64,000 bases of DNA, from NCBI GenBank assembly GCA_934561395.1, contig CAKTGF010000003.1:186001-250000 (forward strand). Direction: 5' to 3'. Positions 25,576 to 34,274 of the stretch are shown here, piece by piece (positions within the stretch are counted from its first letter, which is position 1; each line of letters begins with the position of its first letter). The DNA comes from an uncultured Eubacterium sp. (GTDB lineage: Bacteria > Bacillota > Clostridia > Oscillospirales > Acutalibacteraceae). Both the position numbers and the translations under genes were made by a program. The notes under the pieces were generated by a model. It worked only from the letters and a program-made list of their open reading frames with translations, made no database searches and was not told the origin of the DNA.

Positions 25576-26220
25576 TCACTTGTCATCAGTAACGCTTTTT
25601 GAATTTGCATAAATGCTGTGCATTGTATTGTCGTCAAACCTTCGGTCAAGGAAAACCTCAAAGCCGTTTTGAGGTTCGATACCATCTGCCCTGCTGTTCA
25701 TACGAACTGCGGCGGAAGCCGACAATACCGAATCCACAATAAAGAAAGCAAGAAAAGCCCAAATTATTGCCTTATCAAAAGGAATACTTATTTTTTCAAA
25801 GCATTTATTCATAAACGGAATTACCGCCTTAACCCAAGCCAAGCCCAGGAATCCCCAGAAGATTGAATATAACAGACAAACCCTGCCGTTAATGTTAAGC
25901 GGCACATTGCTGTAATCCCAAGCTACCGAGCCAAAGCAGATTTCCTGACCCAGGGAGCAAATGTATTCAACCACCGTTCCGCTGACAAACGCCACCAAAA
26001 ATATTTTCCATGATGACGATTTTTGAAAGTGAACAAGTAAAAGAGTTAAAAGAACTGCGCCCATGCCGTAGGCAACGCTGAGGTGGCCCAAAACAAGAGA
26101 TTTTCTGCTTTCGATAAAACCGTTTTTAACTAAGCACCACAGGGTTTCCACTGCGTAGCCGCAGTAGCACCCTGCAATAAAAATCCATACATACTGATAA
26201 AAATTGAATTTTATCTTCAT
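25576..26220 (-). CDS. CmpB-like integral membrane protein (putative ABC-transporter type IV family)
   Basis: This 214-residue protein has about five or six hydrophobic helices. It contains the family-type segments FIAGCYCGYAVETLWCLVKNG, with C-Y and E residues in the first helix, and SGTVVEYICSLGQEICFG, and ends in a charged cytoplasmic tail. It fits PF06541, annotated as putative ABC-transporter type IV, though the transport role is weakly supported. It follows the YhgE/Pip gene by 29 bases, has GGAGAGGG upstream, and ends at a terminator, so the two form a small membrane-protein operon. Confidence 0.72.
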   Translation of the reverse strand: MKIKFNFYQYVWIFIAGCYCGYAVETLWCLVKNGFIESRKSLVLGHLSVAYGMGAVLLTLLLVHFQKSSSWKIFLVAFVSGTVVEYICSLGQEICFGSVAWDYSNVPLNINGRVCLLYSIFWGFLGLAWVKAVIPFMNKCFEKISIPFDKAIIWAFLAFFIVDSVLSASAAVRMNSRADGIEPQNGFEVFLDRRFDDNTMHSIYANSKSVTDDK

Positions 26221-26249
26221 GGTTTCCCTCTCCGCAAATATCCGTATGC

Positions 26250-28610
26250 TTATTGTTCAACCTTTTGCTTAGTTTCCATATCAATGCGCTTTAAATCTCT
26301 CTTCAATGCGCTGTGGCTTAAGATAAGAGTTAAAGCAAGGAACACTGCAAAGAATGCGATAAGAACCAATGCGCTCTTTTGTGCGTTGGCACCGGGAGCA
26401 CCGCTGATTGCCTCCTTGAACAACTGTGTTGAGTATGTCATAGGAAGAACCTTGTTAATTACTCTGAAGAAGGTTGATTGAGTTTCAATCGGGAAGGTTC
26501 CTGCGCATGATGTAAGTTGAAGAATAAGAAGTAACAGTGAAACGAACTTGCCTGCGTCGCCGAGATTGATAATGCAGAACTGAATTATCGTCATAAAGGT
26601 CAGCGAAACAAGTATGCATGATGCAAACAGCATAAGCGGATTGTTAACAACAATGTGTAAGCAATCTTTAATTACCACACCCAGAAGCACGCCCTGAGCT
26701 ATGCTGATAAGGCCAAAGCAAATTGTTCTGAGAATGATTCTGTTTGAATCCTTGGTAAGTGATTTAATCTTTCTGTTGTAGTCAAGATAAATACCGAAGT
26801 AAATCATCAAGCCGCCAACCCAAAGTGACAGGCACATGAAATACGGAGCGAATGCTGAGCCGTAGTTTTCAACAGGCTGAACATAGCTTGTTTCTGTGTC
26901 AACCGGTGTTTCGCCGTAATCTGCAAGGCCGTCTAATGCGCCGAGCTGCTCATTGGTATCGGCAACTGAATCGTCAACACCCTGCTTAGCGGTGTTAATG
27001 CCGTCATCAAGCTTTTGTGCACCGTCGTTAAGTGCTGTAATGCCGTCTGTAAGGGCAGGAACACTTGCTGCAAGGGTATTTGTGCCGTCTGCAAGCTGTG
27101 CAGAGCCGTCATACGCCGAGCCGACACCGTCTGTGTATTGCTTAATACCTGCGTTTAACGTTGAAGCACCTGCTGCAAGTTGGCTTGCGCCGCTGTTAAG
27201 TGCCTTGCTGTTTGCACTGATGGTGTTAAGACCCTTGTTAAGTGCCTGTGCACCGCTGTTTAATGTGCTGTTGTTTGATTTGATTGCTGCAAGACCCCGG
27301 TTCAATGCATAAGCACCGCCGATTAAGGTCTTATCGTTTTTAACATCTCCAAAGCCTGCCTTAAGGGTTTCAAGGCCTGCAATAAGGTCTGAGGTATTGG
27401 TTTTAACCTCTTTCATACCGCTGACTAACGAGCCGACGCCTGCGTCAACCTGCTGTGCACCCGACTCCATAGCGTCAAGCTGGGTGTTGAGCAATGTCAA
27501 AACCTGAATTGCTTTTGTAAGATATTCGCTGTTGCCTGTTGCCTGGTAAGCGGAAATCAACTGCATTGCCTGGCCGTAGGCTGTTTTAAAATCACTTACG
27601 CCGCTTGATAAGCTGTCGCTGCCTGCTGCAAGCTTATCAAGTAACTCATCGGATGCCGATGCGGCTAACTTTTGGCTTGACTTGTTTACCTCTGAAAGTA
27701 AAAGGTCAACACCGTCGCCGGCATCGCTGATGCCCTGATAAAGATTGCTTGCGCCTGTGCTTGCCTGTGAAACAGCGCTTGTGTATGATTTAATGCCTGT
27801 CTTAAGGTCTGCGCTGCCGTCAGTTGCTGAGGCAACACCGTCTGTATAAGCCTTTACGCCGTCCTTAAGGTCAGCTGCGCCTGTGGTTAATTGGCTTGAA
27901 CCGCTGACAACAGCAGAACTGTTTTCATTTAAGGTTGCAAGACCTGTGTTAAGTAAGGCTGCACCGTCATTAAGGCTGTTAACGCCGCTTGCAAGGGTGG
28001 GAGCCTTTGAGTTAAGCTGACCTGTTCCGTCTGCAAGCTGTGATGAGCCGTCTGCAAGCTGTGTAAAGCCGTCTTGCAGCTCGCCCATTGAATCGGGCAC
28101 GCTTTCAAGTTTATCGCATAAGGTGGTAATTATTTCCTTATCAATGCTTGCGTTTACGGTTTCCTTAATGGTTGGCATTGCATTTTCAAGAATTTGCGCT
28201 GCCAAGTAGTTTTTCTTTTGGTTTGCACTGTAAATAATAGTGCCGTGAAGTTTTTCCGTATCCTCAGATGCGGTTGAAGCGTTTGAGGAGAAATCCTCGG
28301 GGATTGTAATTGAAGCATAGTAGTCGTTGCCGAGAACGCCCTTTTCCGCATTGTCCTTATCGGTAAATACGAATTTAAGTGTGCCGTCCTCTTTTAGGTT
28401 ATCACAAATTTCCTGGCCAATGTTTCTTTGTTCGCCGTTGATTTCTGCACCTTTGTCAAGGTTAACAACTGCAACCGGCACATCGTCAAGCCTTGCGTAA
28501 GGGTCCCAGAATGCACCGAGATAGAAATATGAATACAGCAAAGGAATGATTAATACGCCGATAATTATAGCTGCTTTCATAATCCATGGTGTTTTCTTTT
28601 TTTCGCTCAT
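26250..28610 (-). CDS. YhgE/Pip (phage infection protein) family membrane protein
   Basis: This is a 786-residue member of the YhgE/Pip family. A single N-terminal helix (about 12-30) is followed by the conserved DPYARLDDVPVAVVNLDKGA. A long extracytoplasmic region comes next, made of repeats with the pattern L-x-x-G-x-x-x-L (LADGSSQLADGTGQL, LNDGAALLNTGLATL), probably a long helical stalk. The C-terminus has five or six membrane helices resembling ABC-2 permeases. Relatives include the lactococcal phage receptor Pip and the type VII secretion protein EsaA. Its function here is unknown. Ribosome binding site AAAGGAGA. Confidence 0.88.
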   Translation of the reverse strand: MSEKKKTPWIMKAAIIIGVLIIPLLYSYFYLGAFWDPYARLDDVPVAVVNLDKGAEINGEQRNIGQEICDNLKEDGTLKFVFTDKDNAEKGVLGNDYYASITIPEDFSSNASTASEDTEKLHGTIIYSANQKKNYLAAQILENAMPTIKETVNASIDKEIITTLCDKLESVPDSMGELQDGFTQLADGSSQLADGTGQLNSKAPTLASGVNSLNDGAALLNTGLATLNENSSAVVSGSSQLTTGAADLKDGVKAYTDGVASATDGSADLKTGIKSYTSAVSQASTGASNLYQGISDAGDGVDLLLSEVNKSSQKLAASASDELLDKLAAGSDSLSSGVSDFKTAYGQAMQLISAYQATGNSEYLTKAIQVLTLLNTQLDAMESGAQQVDAGVGSLVSGMKEVKTNTSDLIAGLETLKAGFGDVKNDKTLIGGAYALNRGLAAIKSNNSTLNSGAQALNKGLNTISANSKALNSGASQLAAGASTLNAGIKQYTDGVGSAYDGSAQLADGTNTLAASVPALTDGITALNDGAQKLDDGINTAKQGVDDSVADTNEQLGALDGLADYGETPVDTETSYVQPVENYGSAFAPYFMCLSLWVGGLMIYFGIYLDYNRKIKSLTKDSNRIILRTICFGLISIAQGVLLGVVIKDCLHIVVNNPLMLFASCILVSLTFMTIIQFCIINLGDAGKFVSLLLLILQLTSCAGTFPIETQSTFFRVINKVLPMTYSTQLFKEAISGAPGANAQKSALVLIAFFAVFLALTLILSHSALKRDLKRIDMETKQKVEQ

Positions 28611-28734
28611 AACATCGTCTCCTTTATAACATTTTGTAAATTCCTTTATTACGCATTGTATTTCATTTCTTATAAAAAGTCATTAAACAAGTTAAGGCAG
28701 GTGCTAAAATTTTTATCAAAACGGGCAAAATGAT

Positions 28735-28774
28735 AAAAAAATAAATCCCGTAAAATTACAATTTACGGGATTTA
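28735..28774 (-). terminator. Rho-independent terminator of the second GPH transporter gene
   Basis: A 13-bp perfect stem (28742-28754 with 28762-28774) and a 7-base loop are followed on the minus strand by a run of seven T. Confidence 0.85.
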
Positions 28775-28835
28775 ATAGACATTTTTCACAAAAACGCTTA
28801 TATTCTTGTGTAAGTTTTTACCAAAATCAAAGCCT

Positions 28836-30785
28836 TTATACGGTTTCAGTGGCAACAGAAAACAGATTTTCCCAATTTGAGTAATATTCAAACTGTTTCA
28901 TAAGCTTTCTTGCCTGAATATAATCGTAAGCTTTTTTATGGAAAGCGTCAAGCTCCTTGGAGGCTGCTTTAAGTGCAATTGACTTTGCTCTTAAGCTTTC
29001 GGGGCTGTCCTCGGGCATTGCCTTTGCAAGGTTGTATTTATCCATAGTAGGCTCGCTTATACCGTAAAGTTCCTCAACCGTATGCCTGAGCAGCTCCTCT
29101 GCCTTTTGGGTTTTCTTAATCATTTCCGGCTGAGAAAAGCGGTCTTTTTCGCTGACAATCAGCTTTTGCGCCTTGATAATTCTTTCAAGCCTGCGCTTTT
29201 CTCTGCCCTTTGCGGTTTTTACAGCCTCAAGTGATTCGTTATACAGCTTAACGGCGGCTGCATAAATGCTCTGCGCCTCCTGCAACTGACCATCTGAAAG
29301 ATTATCCGTTGCAAAATCCTCAAGAGCGGCTCTGATTTTCAGCACTGCGATATGAGCCTCGTGGTCCTCCTCGGTTAAATCAAACATTGTTAAAAGCGGA
29401 ATGAGCGAAAGAACATAACCTATAATAGTTATAATAATCATAGCCTTTGCCATAGGCTCACGGTAGGCGGCGTTATAAAGGTCGTCGTAATTATCGGTAA
29501 GGCCAAAATGCTTTGTAAGAATAACCGTTTGCACAAAATATGTAACCGCCATGGTCATAAATGTGCCCACAAAGCTAACAACCTGACCTAACAGACCCTC
29601 AAGCCTTTCGCCTGTTTTGTATTGCTGATAATCGTAAATATCCGCATTAATGGCGTTATCGCTGATAAGCGGAAAGGTGCAGAAAAAGCCCCTGAGCCAG
29701 GTAAACACAAACAGCGCCCAAATATTTCTTATTGAAAGCAGCATGCCCACCATTGCGAACACATTACATAAGGTATAAAAAAGAACAAGATTTTTCTTAC
29801 CTATTTTTCTGATTAAAATAGGTGCAAGAAACATTGCCGGCGTTGCCGACATACCCAAAATTGTGGTAAGCAGGCCGTTTAATGCGCCCTGGCGCTCGGT
29901 TGTAAGATTGAGAACATCTTTAATTCCGTAATAAAAATACCAGGTGGTAACATTGCCGATACCCATTTGAAAAAATACAAACCAGCTTGAAATAGACCTT
30001 GACCAGGTGTATTTGTTTTTAGCGCCTGAAACAATACCCTTAAAGAAAGGAACCTTTGGCGTGTAATCCTTAGAAACGATAATTCTTTCCTGTGTGCCGG
30101 AATAGGACAAAAAGCCCAAAAGAACACCGAATATGCCAAAGGCAGGCATAATAATTCTGTAAGCGGTAATATGCTCAAGGCCGCCGGTAAAGCCTGCAAT
30201 AATCGGCACAAACAAGCCCGTTATGCTTGGTGCAAGTGAAAATATAAAGGTTGAAACGGTAATGATGTCTGCCCTTTCGGTTGAGTTGGGGCTCATTACC
30301 TGCACAAGGGTTGTATATGCCTGCTCATAAAGAGGATAACAAAGCTGCAAAGCCATATAAACGGCAAACAGCGACCAGAGCTTTGCGTTATAGCTCATTG
30401 AATCAAAGGGTAGCAGGGCAAAACCGGTTGTGATAGCCACCGTGGGCACGCCCATATATAAAAGATAGGGCCTGAACTTGCCTTTTTTGCTGCGGGTGTT
30501 ATCAATTAAAAGACCTCTAAGGGGAACGATAATCAAATTAAGCACAGTGGCAATAAGGTTTAAGTTTACCAAATCGCCGTTTTTAAGCCCCAATGCGGAG
30601 CCTGCAAGCAAATTTGTACCCGAAAGGCCTATGTAATAGCACATGGATATTACAAATTTAACACCTATGCCGCCTACGCTGTAGGATAATATTTCCTTAT
30701 ACGGAACATAGCGCCCCTTTGGGGGATTGTTCCAGTTATTTTTAACCGTATTAACAAGGTTGCCGATTTTCTCTTTCACTTCCAT
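28836..30785 (-). CDS. GPH-family symporter with a long C-terminal cytoplasmic extension
   Basis: The first 480 residues or so are a twelve-helix GPH/MFS sugar symporter (YKEILSYSVGGIGVKFVISM, then the loop NTRSKKGKFRPYLLY). After the last helix (LTMFDLTEEDHEAH) the protein continues for about 170 residues, rich in Lys, Glu and Ala and predicted helical, with no membrane segment. The family usually ends within a few dozen residues after helix 12. The start is the ATG with GGAGGA upstream. It lies behind the AraC gene in the glycan locus and is the likely importer of the released sugars. Total 649 residues. Confidence 0.85.
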   Translation of the reverse strand: MEVKEKIGNLVNTVKNNWNNPPKGRYVPYKEILSYSVGGIGVKFVISMCYYIGLSGTNLLAGSALGLKNGDLVNLNLIATVLNLIIVPLRGLLIDNTRSKKGKFRPYLLYMGVPTVAITTGFALLPFDSMSYNAKLWSLFAVYMALQLCYPLYEQAYTTLVQVMSPNSTERADIITVSTFIFSLAPSITGLFVPIIAGFTGGLEHITAYRIIMPAFGIFGVLLGFLSYSGTQERIIVSKDYTPKVPFFKGIVSGAKNKYTWSRSISSWFVFFQMGIGNVTTWYFYYGIKDVLNLTTERQGALNGLLTTILGMSATPAMFLAPILIRKIGKKNLVLFYTLCNVFAMVGMLLSIRNIWALFVFTWLRGFFCTFPLISDNAINADIYDYQQYKTGERLEGLLGQVVSFVGTFMTMAVTYFVQTVILTKHFGLTDNYDDLYNAAYREPMAKAMIIITIIGYVLSLIPLLTMFDLTEEDHEAHIAVLKIRAALEDFATDNLSDGQLQEAQSIYAAAVKLYNESLEAVKTAKGREKRRLERIIKAQKLIVSEKDRFSQPEMIKKTQKAEELLRHTVEELYGISEPTMDKYNLAKAMPEDSPESLRAKSIALKAASKELDAFHKKAYDYIQARKLMKQFEYYSNWENLFSVATETV

Positions 30786-30839
30786 AAAAAAATGTTCCTC
30801 CAAACCGTTGGCGGCTGTCAAAGCACCGCCGTGCTTTTA

Positions 30840-30868
30840 ATACTACCACAAACGACCGAATTGTGCAA
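30840..30868 (-). promoter_or_regulatory. Promoter of the extended GPH transporter gene
   Basis: TTGCAC (30863-30868), 17 bp, TAGTAT (30840-30845) on the minus strand. Downstream in the leader a small hairpin AAAGCAC/GTGCTTT (30820-30837) is visible. Confidence 0.6.
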
Positions 30869-30901
30869 CCTTAACAAAAAGAATATCAGAAACCTAAAAT
30901 T

Positions 30902-31741
30902 TCAAGCACTATTTTCCAAATTGCGCACCTGGGTTGGCGTTTGGTTAAAAAATCTTTTAAATTCATTTGTAAAATGATATTGTGAACTGAAGCAAAGCAA
31001 CTCAGAAATTTTATTAACAGGCATGGAGGTTTGCACCAAAAGGCGGTAGCCCTCCTCCATTTTCTTTTTTAAAATATATTGCTTTGGGGAAATATTTAAT
31101 TCGCTTGAAAAAATTTGGTGCAACCGCCTTGGGGACATGTAAAAAAATGCGGAAACCTCCCCCACCGTAATCCTGCTGAAAACCTTTTGCTCAATAAAGG
31201 CACAAATATCATCTATCTGCCTGCGGCGGTTAAGCCTATTTTCGGTTATTGATTTAATTTCATTCATCATTGTAATGTTGTAGTAGTAATCGCAGAAAAG
31301 CAAGTTAATATAGCCCTGCATACCGCTGTTAATTCCGAAAAGCAGCAGCCTGTCAAAAATCAAATCCTCATTTTCAGAATAGGGAACGGTGCTTACCCTT
31401 GAAAGAGTAACGCTTTTCAAATCATTTAATGTAAAATTAACCCACCTATATCCCCAAATGTGTGTTAAGGACTTATACTTTACAATATCGCTGAATTTAA
31501 GCAGCACATAATCATTGGCGCAAAGGTTAATATTGCCGCTGTTTAAATAAATAACGCCCTCTCCTGCGGTGCACCTGATAAGGCAAATTGCATTTTCGCC
31601 ATACACTGTTTTTTCCCTCTCATCACAAATGTGATAATAGCTTTCGTCGGTTAAAATTTTATATGCACTTATAACATTCGGCTGAAAATCAACAGACCTT
31701 TCGGTTGCGTTATTTAGAAAAAAAGATGTATTATGATACAT
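30902..31741 (-). CDS. AraC-family transcriptional regulator of the glycan locus
   Basis: This is a 279-residue regulator with an N-terminal cupin-like sensor region (AICLIRCTAGEGVIYLNSGN). The C-terminal AraC domain has two helix-turn-helix motifs (ITVGEVSAFFYMSPRRLHQIF, then VNKISELLCFSSQYHFTNEF) and ends KRFFNQTPTQVRNLE. It is divergent from the glycosidase cluster across a gap of about 100 bases and upstream of the GPH transporter. It most likely activates the hydrolases in response to an imported sugar. An inverted repeat covers its own -35 box, which suggests autoregulation. Confidence 0.9.
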   Translation of the reverse strand: MYHNTSFFLNNATERSVDFQPNVISAYKILTDESYYHICDEREKTVYGENAICLIRCTAGEGVIYLNSGNINLCANDYVLLKFSDIVKYKSLTHIWGYRWVNFTLNDLKSVTLSRVSTVPYSENEDLIFDRLLLFGINSGMQGYINLLFCDYYYNITMMNEIKSITENRLNRRRQIDDICAFIEQKVFSRITVGEVSAFFYMSPRRLHQIFSSELNISPKQYILKKKMEEGYRLLVQTSMPVNKISELLCFSSQYHFTNEFKRFFNQTPTQVRNLENSA

Positions 31742-31772
31742 AAAACATTAAGTCCTTCCGATTTTTGTATCT

Positions 31773-31801
31773 ATTATACTATATTTAAGATTTATTTACA
31801 A
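31773..31801 (-). promoter_or_regulatory. sigma-A promoter of the AraC gene
   Basis: TTGTAA (31796-31801), 17 bp, TATAAT (31773-31778) on the minus strand. Confidence 0.65.
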
Positions 31802-31819
31802 CTCTGTAAGATATATAAT
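31791..31819 (+). promoter_or_regulatory. Weak, probably activated promoter of the glycan operon with inverted repeat
   Basis: A consensus TATAAT (31814-31819) has only TTTATT (31791-31796) at the -35 position, as expected for an activator-dependent promoter. The inverted repeat TTACA-actc-TGTAA (31796-31809) lies between and overlaps the -35 box of the divergent AraC promoter. It is a candidate site for the AraC protein. Confidence 0.5.
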
Positions 31820-31843
31820 ATGGTTAAGAGAGTGAGGCATTGT

Positions 31844-34258
31844 ATGAAATTTTATTTATTTGACAGAAAAGAAAAAATCATCCACTTTGATGATTTGAAA
31901 ATATTAGACGGAAAAGAAATTGAAAACGGAAATATAAGCGTTGAAATGTCGCAAAACGAGGTTTACGCCCTGCAAATTGCAGTTCTGCCCGAGAGGGATG
32001 ACTGTATAAATGAAATTAATTCATTAAGCGATAATTTGGACATTGTATGCATAAACACCGATGTTACGGACAAATTCGGCAACAAAAAATCACAGCAGGT
32101 TGCCCTTAAGAAAAACACTATTCAGCCACTGTTTTTTGCAATAACGGCAAAAAAGAAGGGCTTAAAGCTTGAAAAGGCAGAAATCAAAATTATTTGCAGA
32201 TCGGGAGAATACTGCATAAACGCCAACATAACTTTAAACAACGAGCAGGTAAAAAACAGCGGCTATAACGATTTGTGGAGATTGTCAAGGCTAAAATGGC
32301 TTAACTCCACCCTTGAACAAAACGAGGAGCTTGTTAAGCCCTTTACACCGCCCTCCCTTGAGCAAAATACCCTTTCAATTTTAGGCAGAAAGGCGGAGCT
32401 TGACAAAAACGGACTGCCAAAGCAGATTTATTCCTATTTTGACGAGGGAATTGAAATTAAAGGCACTCCCCAAAAGGAGCTGTTTTACAAGTCCTGTGAA
32501 TTTAAAATTGAAAATCAAATTATTGCGGCCGATGATTTTAAAGCCGAGGTGCATAAAAACAGAATTGAGTGCACCGCCCTTTGCGAATATGAAAGCTTTA
32601 CGGCAAAAATCACAGGCATTTACCGCTACGACGGGCAGTGCGAGCACTCTGTTAAAATAATGCCCAAAAAGGATTTTACCGCCGGCAATGTAAGCCTGAG
32701 TTTTTTTATAAACAAGGACTGCTCAAAGCTAATGCACGGCCTTGGCCACAGGGCATCTGCCGCAGAAGAGCTGTGCTTTCACTGGAACGCAGACAAGCAG
32801 CAGGACAGTATTTTTATAGGCACTGTTAACTGCGGCGCACGCTTTAAATTTAAGGCAGAGGACTATCGCAGGCCGCTTATCAACATTTTTTATAAAAATC
32901 TGCCGCTGATTGTTCCCACAACAACATGGGATAATAATTCAAGAGGCAACATAAAGGTGCTATTGTCAAGCGAGTACACAACAATTTTGGCACAAACGGG
33001 CAAAATGGAATTTAAAGCAGGCGAGGAAAAAAGCTTTGACTTTGAAACCCACATTACCCCCTTTAAGCCCTACGATTACAAAAAGCAATTCGGTATCAGG
33101 TATTCTCACAGCAATGCCCTGACAGATGAAATCAAGGAAATTGACGAGGCGGCACAAAACGGGCTGAACTATGTTATTTTTCACCAGGGTAATATGATAA
33201 TGCCCTACATAAATTATCCGTTTTACGAAACGGAGCGGCTGAAAAACGCCGTAGAATACGCAAAAGCTAAAAATATAGGCATTAAGCTTTACTACACCGA
33301 GCGTGAACATTCAAACCACATGGCGGAAACCTTTGTTTATAAAGCGCTGGGTGATGAAATCATACTCAGAAAGCAGGGCGTAAGCCATTCTTGGCAAAAG
33401 GAAAAGCCCCAATGGCTGGTTGACAATTTCGGCGAAGATATTATACCCGGCTGGTTTGTAAAATACACCAAGGGCAAATACAAGGGCGAGCATGACATCA
33501 GCTTTATTGTTAAGCCCGACACCAGACTTGATAACTACTATATCGAGGGGCTCAACTGGCTTATTGAAAACATTGGTATAAAGGGAATTTATATTGACGA
33601 CACAAGCCTTGACCGCACCACGATAGAGCGTGCAAAAAAGCTGCTTGATAAAACAAACGGCCTTATTGATATGCACATGTGGAACCATGAGGAGCCCCGT
33701 GCAGGAGATGTAAGCTGCCTGAACCTTTACTGCGAGCTGCTGCCGTTTCTTGACAGCATATGGCTTGGGGAAGGATTTTTCTATAAAAAATACAGCCCCG
33801 AATATATGCTGTGCGAGGTTTCTGGCATACCCTACGGCATAGGCGGTCAAATGCTTCAGGACGGCGGCGATTTGTACGAGGGAATGCTTTACGCCATGAA
33901 CAACCGTTACGGCTGGGGTTACAAAAATGCAACGGATTTATACCAAATTTGGGACGAATTCGGCATTGCCGACAGCAGAATGCTTGGCTATTGGCACAGC
34001 GAAAATCCCATAAAAACCGATAATCAAAATGTTTTAACCACCGTTTACAAAAAGGACGGCAAGGCACTGCTGTGCGTATATAATTTTTCAAACCGCAGTG
34101 AAAAATTCAATTTTATTGTTAACAACGAGCTGCTGGGATTTGATATCGGCAGTGCAGAAAAGATTAAGCTTGGCTCAAGCCGCAAAGCAGGCAAAAACAT
34201 AAATAAGCGCTTTCGCCTGCCAAAACGCAGGGGCATGATGCTTTTGCTTGAAAAATAA
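31844..34258 (+). CDS. Probable glycoside hydrolase (GH123/DUF6067-like)
   Basis: The 804-residue protein lacks a signal peptide and is the first gene of the divergent glycan operon. Residues 1-430 look like beta-rich accessory domains. From about 440 a barrel-like region starts with FGIRYSHSNALTDE and includes YVIFHQGNMIMPYINYPF, IGIKGIYIDDTSLDR, LIDMHMWNH and FLDSIWLGEGFFYKKYSPE. These resemble glycoside hydrolase domain proteins distantly related to GH123 (beta-N-acetylgalactosaminidases). The IDD aspartates and the E in LGEGF are candidates for catalysis. Family assignment is tentative. The start is the ATG with GAGG (31833-31836); an earlier in-frame start would lie across the promoter. 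Confidence 0.6.
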   Translation: MKFYLFDRKEKIIHFDDLKILDGKEIENGNISVEMSQNEVYALQIAVLPERDDCINEINSLSDNLDIVCINTDVTDKFGNKKSQQVALKKNTIQPLFFAITAKKKGLKLEKAEIKIICRSGEYCINANITLNNEQVKNSGYNDLWRLSRLKWLNSTLEQNEELVKPFTPPSLEQNTLSILGRKAELDKNGLPKQIYSYFDEGIEIKGTPQKELFYKSCEFKIENQIIAADDFKAEVHKNRIECTALCEYESFTAKITGIYRYDGQCEHSVKIMPKKDFTAGNVSLSFFINKDCSKLMHGLGHRASAAEELCFHWNADKQQDSIFIGTVNCGARFKFKAEDYRRPLINIFYKNLPLIVPTTTWDNNSRGNIKVLLSSEYTTILAQTGKMEFKAGEEKSFDFETHITPFKPYDYKKQFGIRYSHSNALTDEIKEIDEAAQNGLNYVIFHQGNMIMPYINYPFYETERLKNAVEYAKAKNIGIKLYYTEREHSNHMAETFVYKALGDEIILRKQGVSHSWQKEKPQWLVDNFGEDIIPGWFVKYTKGKYKGEHDISFIVKPDTRLDNYYIEGLNWLIENIGIKGIYIDDTSLDRTTIERAKKLLDKTNGLIDMHMWNHEEPRAGDVSCLNLYCELLPFLDSIWLGEGFFYKKYSPEYMLCEVSGIPYGIGGQMLQDGGDLYEGMLYAMNNRYGWGYKNATDLYQIWDEFGIADSRMLGYWHSENPIKTDNQNVLTTVYKKDGKALLCVYNFSNRSEKFNFIVNNELLGFDIGSAEKIKLGSSRKAGKNINKRFRLPKRRGMMLLLEK

Positions 34259-34274
34259 AAGGACTTCAAACAAT

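Noticed and set aside
26950..28100. Repetitive DNA in the YhgE gene as a tandem repeat array or CRISPR
   Set aside because: Repeat units vary in DNA sequence and keep one reading frame; they reflect the L-x-x-G protein stalk.
30820..30838. Hairpin AAAGCAC/GTGCTTT as terminator of the AraC gene
   Set aside because: On the minus strand it is downstream of the GPH promoter and its T-run is on the other strand, so it is part of the GPH leader.
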